A stretch of 64,000 nt of DNA from positions 1 to 64,000 of the forward strand of contig CAZYSP010000004.1 of assembly GCA_964650285.1 (NCBI GenBank), given 5' to 3'. This document shows positions 63,973 through 64,000 of this stretch, piece by piece; position 1 is the stretch's first letter; each line of letters opens with the position of its first letter. The position numbers and the translations under genes were made by a program. Below the pieces are notes generated by a model, which did no database searches, was not told where the DNA came from, and worked only from the letters and a program-made list of their open reading frames with translations. Source of the stretch: JACPJP01 sp964650285 (GTDB lineage Archaea; Nanobdellota; Nanobdellia; Woesearchaeales; GW2011-AR4).

Positions 63973-64000
63973 ATGAAAAAAAAGAAAAGTGCTAAGCCTA
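63973..64000 (+). CDS. Start of a gene cut by the window end
   Basis: ATG AAA AAA AAG AAA AGT GCT AAG CCT A continues past the window: MKKKKSAKP. CTGATAAAAA before it resembles the GTGAT-type ribosome sites. It follows the thioredoxin-like gene by 13 bases, so it probably belongs to the same unit. Too little remains to identify it. Confidence 0.45.

Noticed and set aside
1..64000. CRISPR array, cas genes or prophage
   Set aside because: No regularly spaced repeats, cas, integrase, terminase or capsid genes were seen.

Overview
The window comes from an AT-rich archaeal genome whose gene content fits a DPANN lineage close to Woesearchaeota or Pacearchaeota. This placement is inferred from family content, not from a phylogeny. 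The archaeal signs are GatD, a hypusine-family aIF5A, eS8, eL37, LSm, a HerA-type ATPase, a PIN-ATPase-KH protein, TrmI, an archaeal SRP RNA, tRNA genes with introns, and many genes with a TATA box about 25-28 bases before the start codon (leaderless mRNAs). A minority of genes use a Shine-Dalgarno of the GGTGAT type directly before the ATG. Several systems look bacterial: DnaK-DnaJ-GrpE, NrdR, RibA/RibB/RibD, a long-type triosephosphate isomerase and the acetylated arginine pathway.

Layout. 1-9.6 kb: 5'-truncated gatD, an Lrp regulator, small proteins, purA, a RimK ligase with its retropepsin-like partner, and a 687-residue orphan. 9.6-17.1 kb: one compact minus-strand operon argG-F-H-J-B-D-C, faced by a divergent ACT-domain protein across a 400-base region full of RGACA/TGTCY half-sites and a strong hairpin. 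18-21 kb: ribA, ribD, ribB. 21-28 kb: lipoprotein plus radical SAM pair, argS, trmI, two HPF-like proteins, aIF5A and three tRNAs (Arg, initiator Met, Ser). 28-44 kb: transglutaminase-like protein, PIN-ATPase, thiol-redox membrane proteins, TPR/nuclease-like protein, HerA, SRP RNA, nrdR with a P-loop kinase and dCMP deaminase, and an MscS-like channel fused to a C39-like peptidase. 44-51 kb: tpiA and the heat-shock genes. 51-54.8 kb: a frameshifted HEXXH metallopeptidase, ribosomal proteins, LSm and an intron-rich tRNA-Leu. 55-60.6 kb: purL-Q-S-E-C. 60.7-64 kb: cupin, inositol-phosphatase-like, RNase Z-like, rhodanese and thioredoxin-like lipoprotein genes.

The strongest unexplained signal is a family of three dispersed elements of 120-150 bases (20211-20360, 26397-26538, and 50597-50718 on the minus strand). 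All share two conserved blocks, AGGGGAGGTGGGTGGG and CTAAAGTCCGCTCTGGCA. Each is closed by a terminal stem whose sequence differs in every copy while pairing is kept, which is the signature of a structured RNA. Other notable points: an aIF5A without the hypusinated lysine, tRNA introns in the D and T arms, tRNA genes 9-11 bases before protein starts, an 8-codon ORF (MGGGDGCC) with the best Shine-Dalgarno in the window, a large leader hairpin at 25691-25774, and a second repeat family shared by ykgJ, purQ and purC upstream regions.
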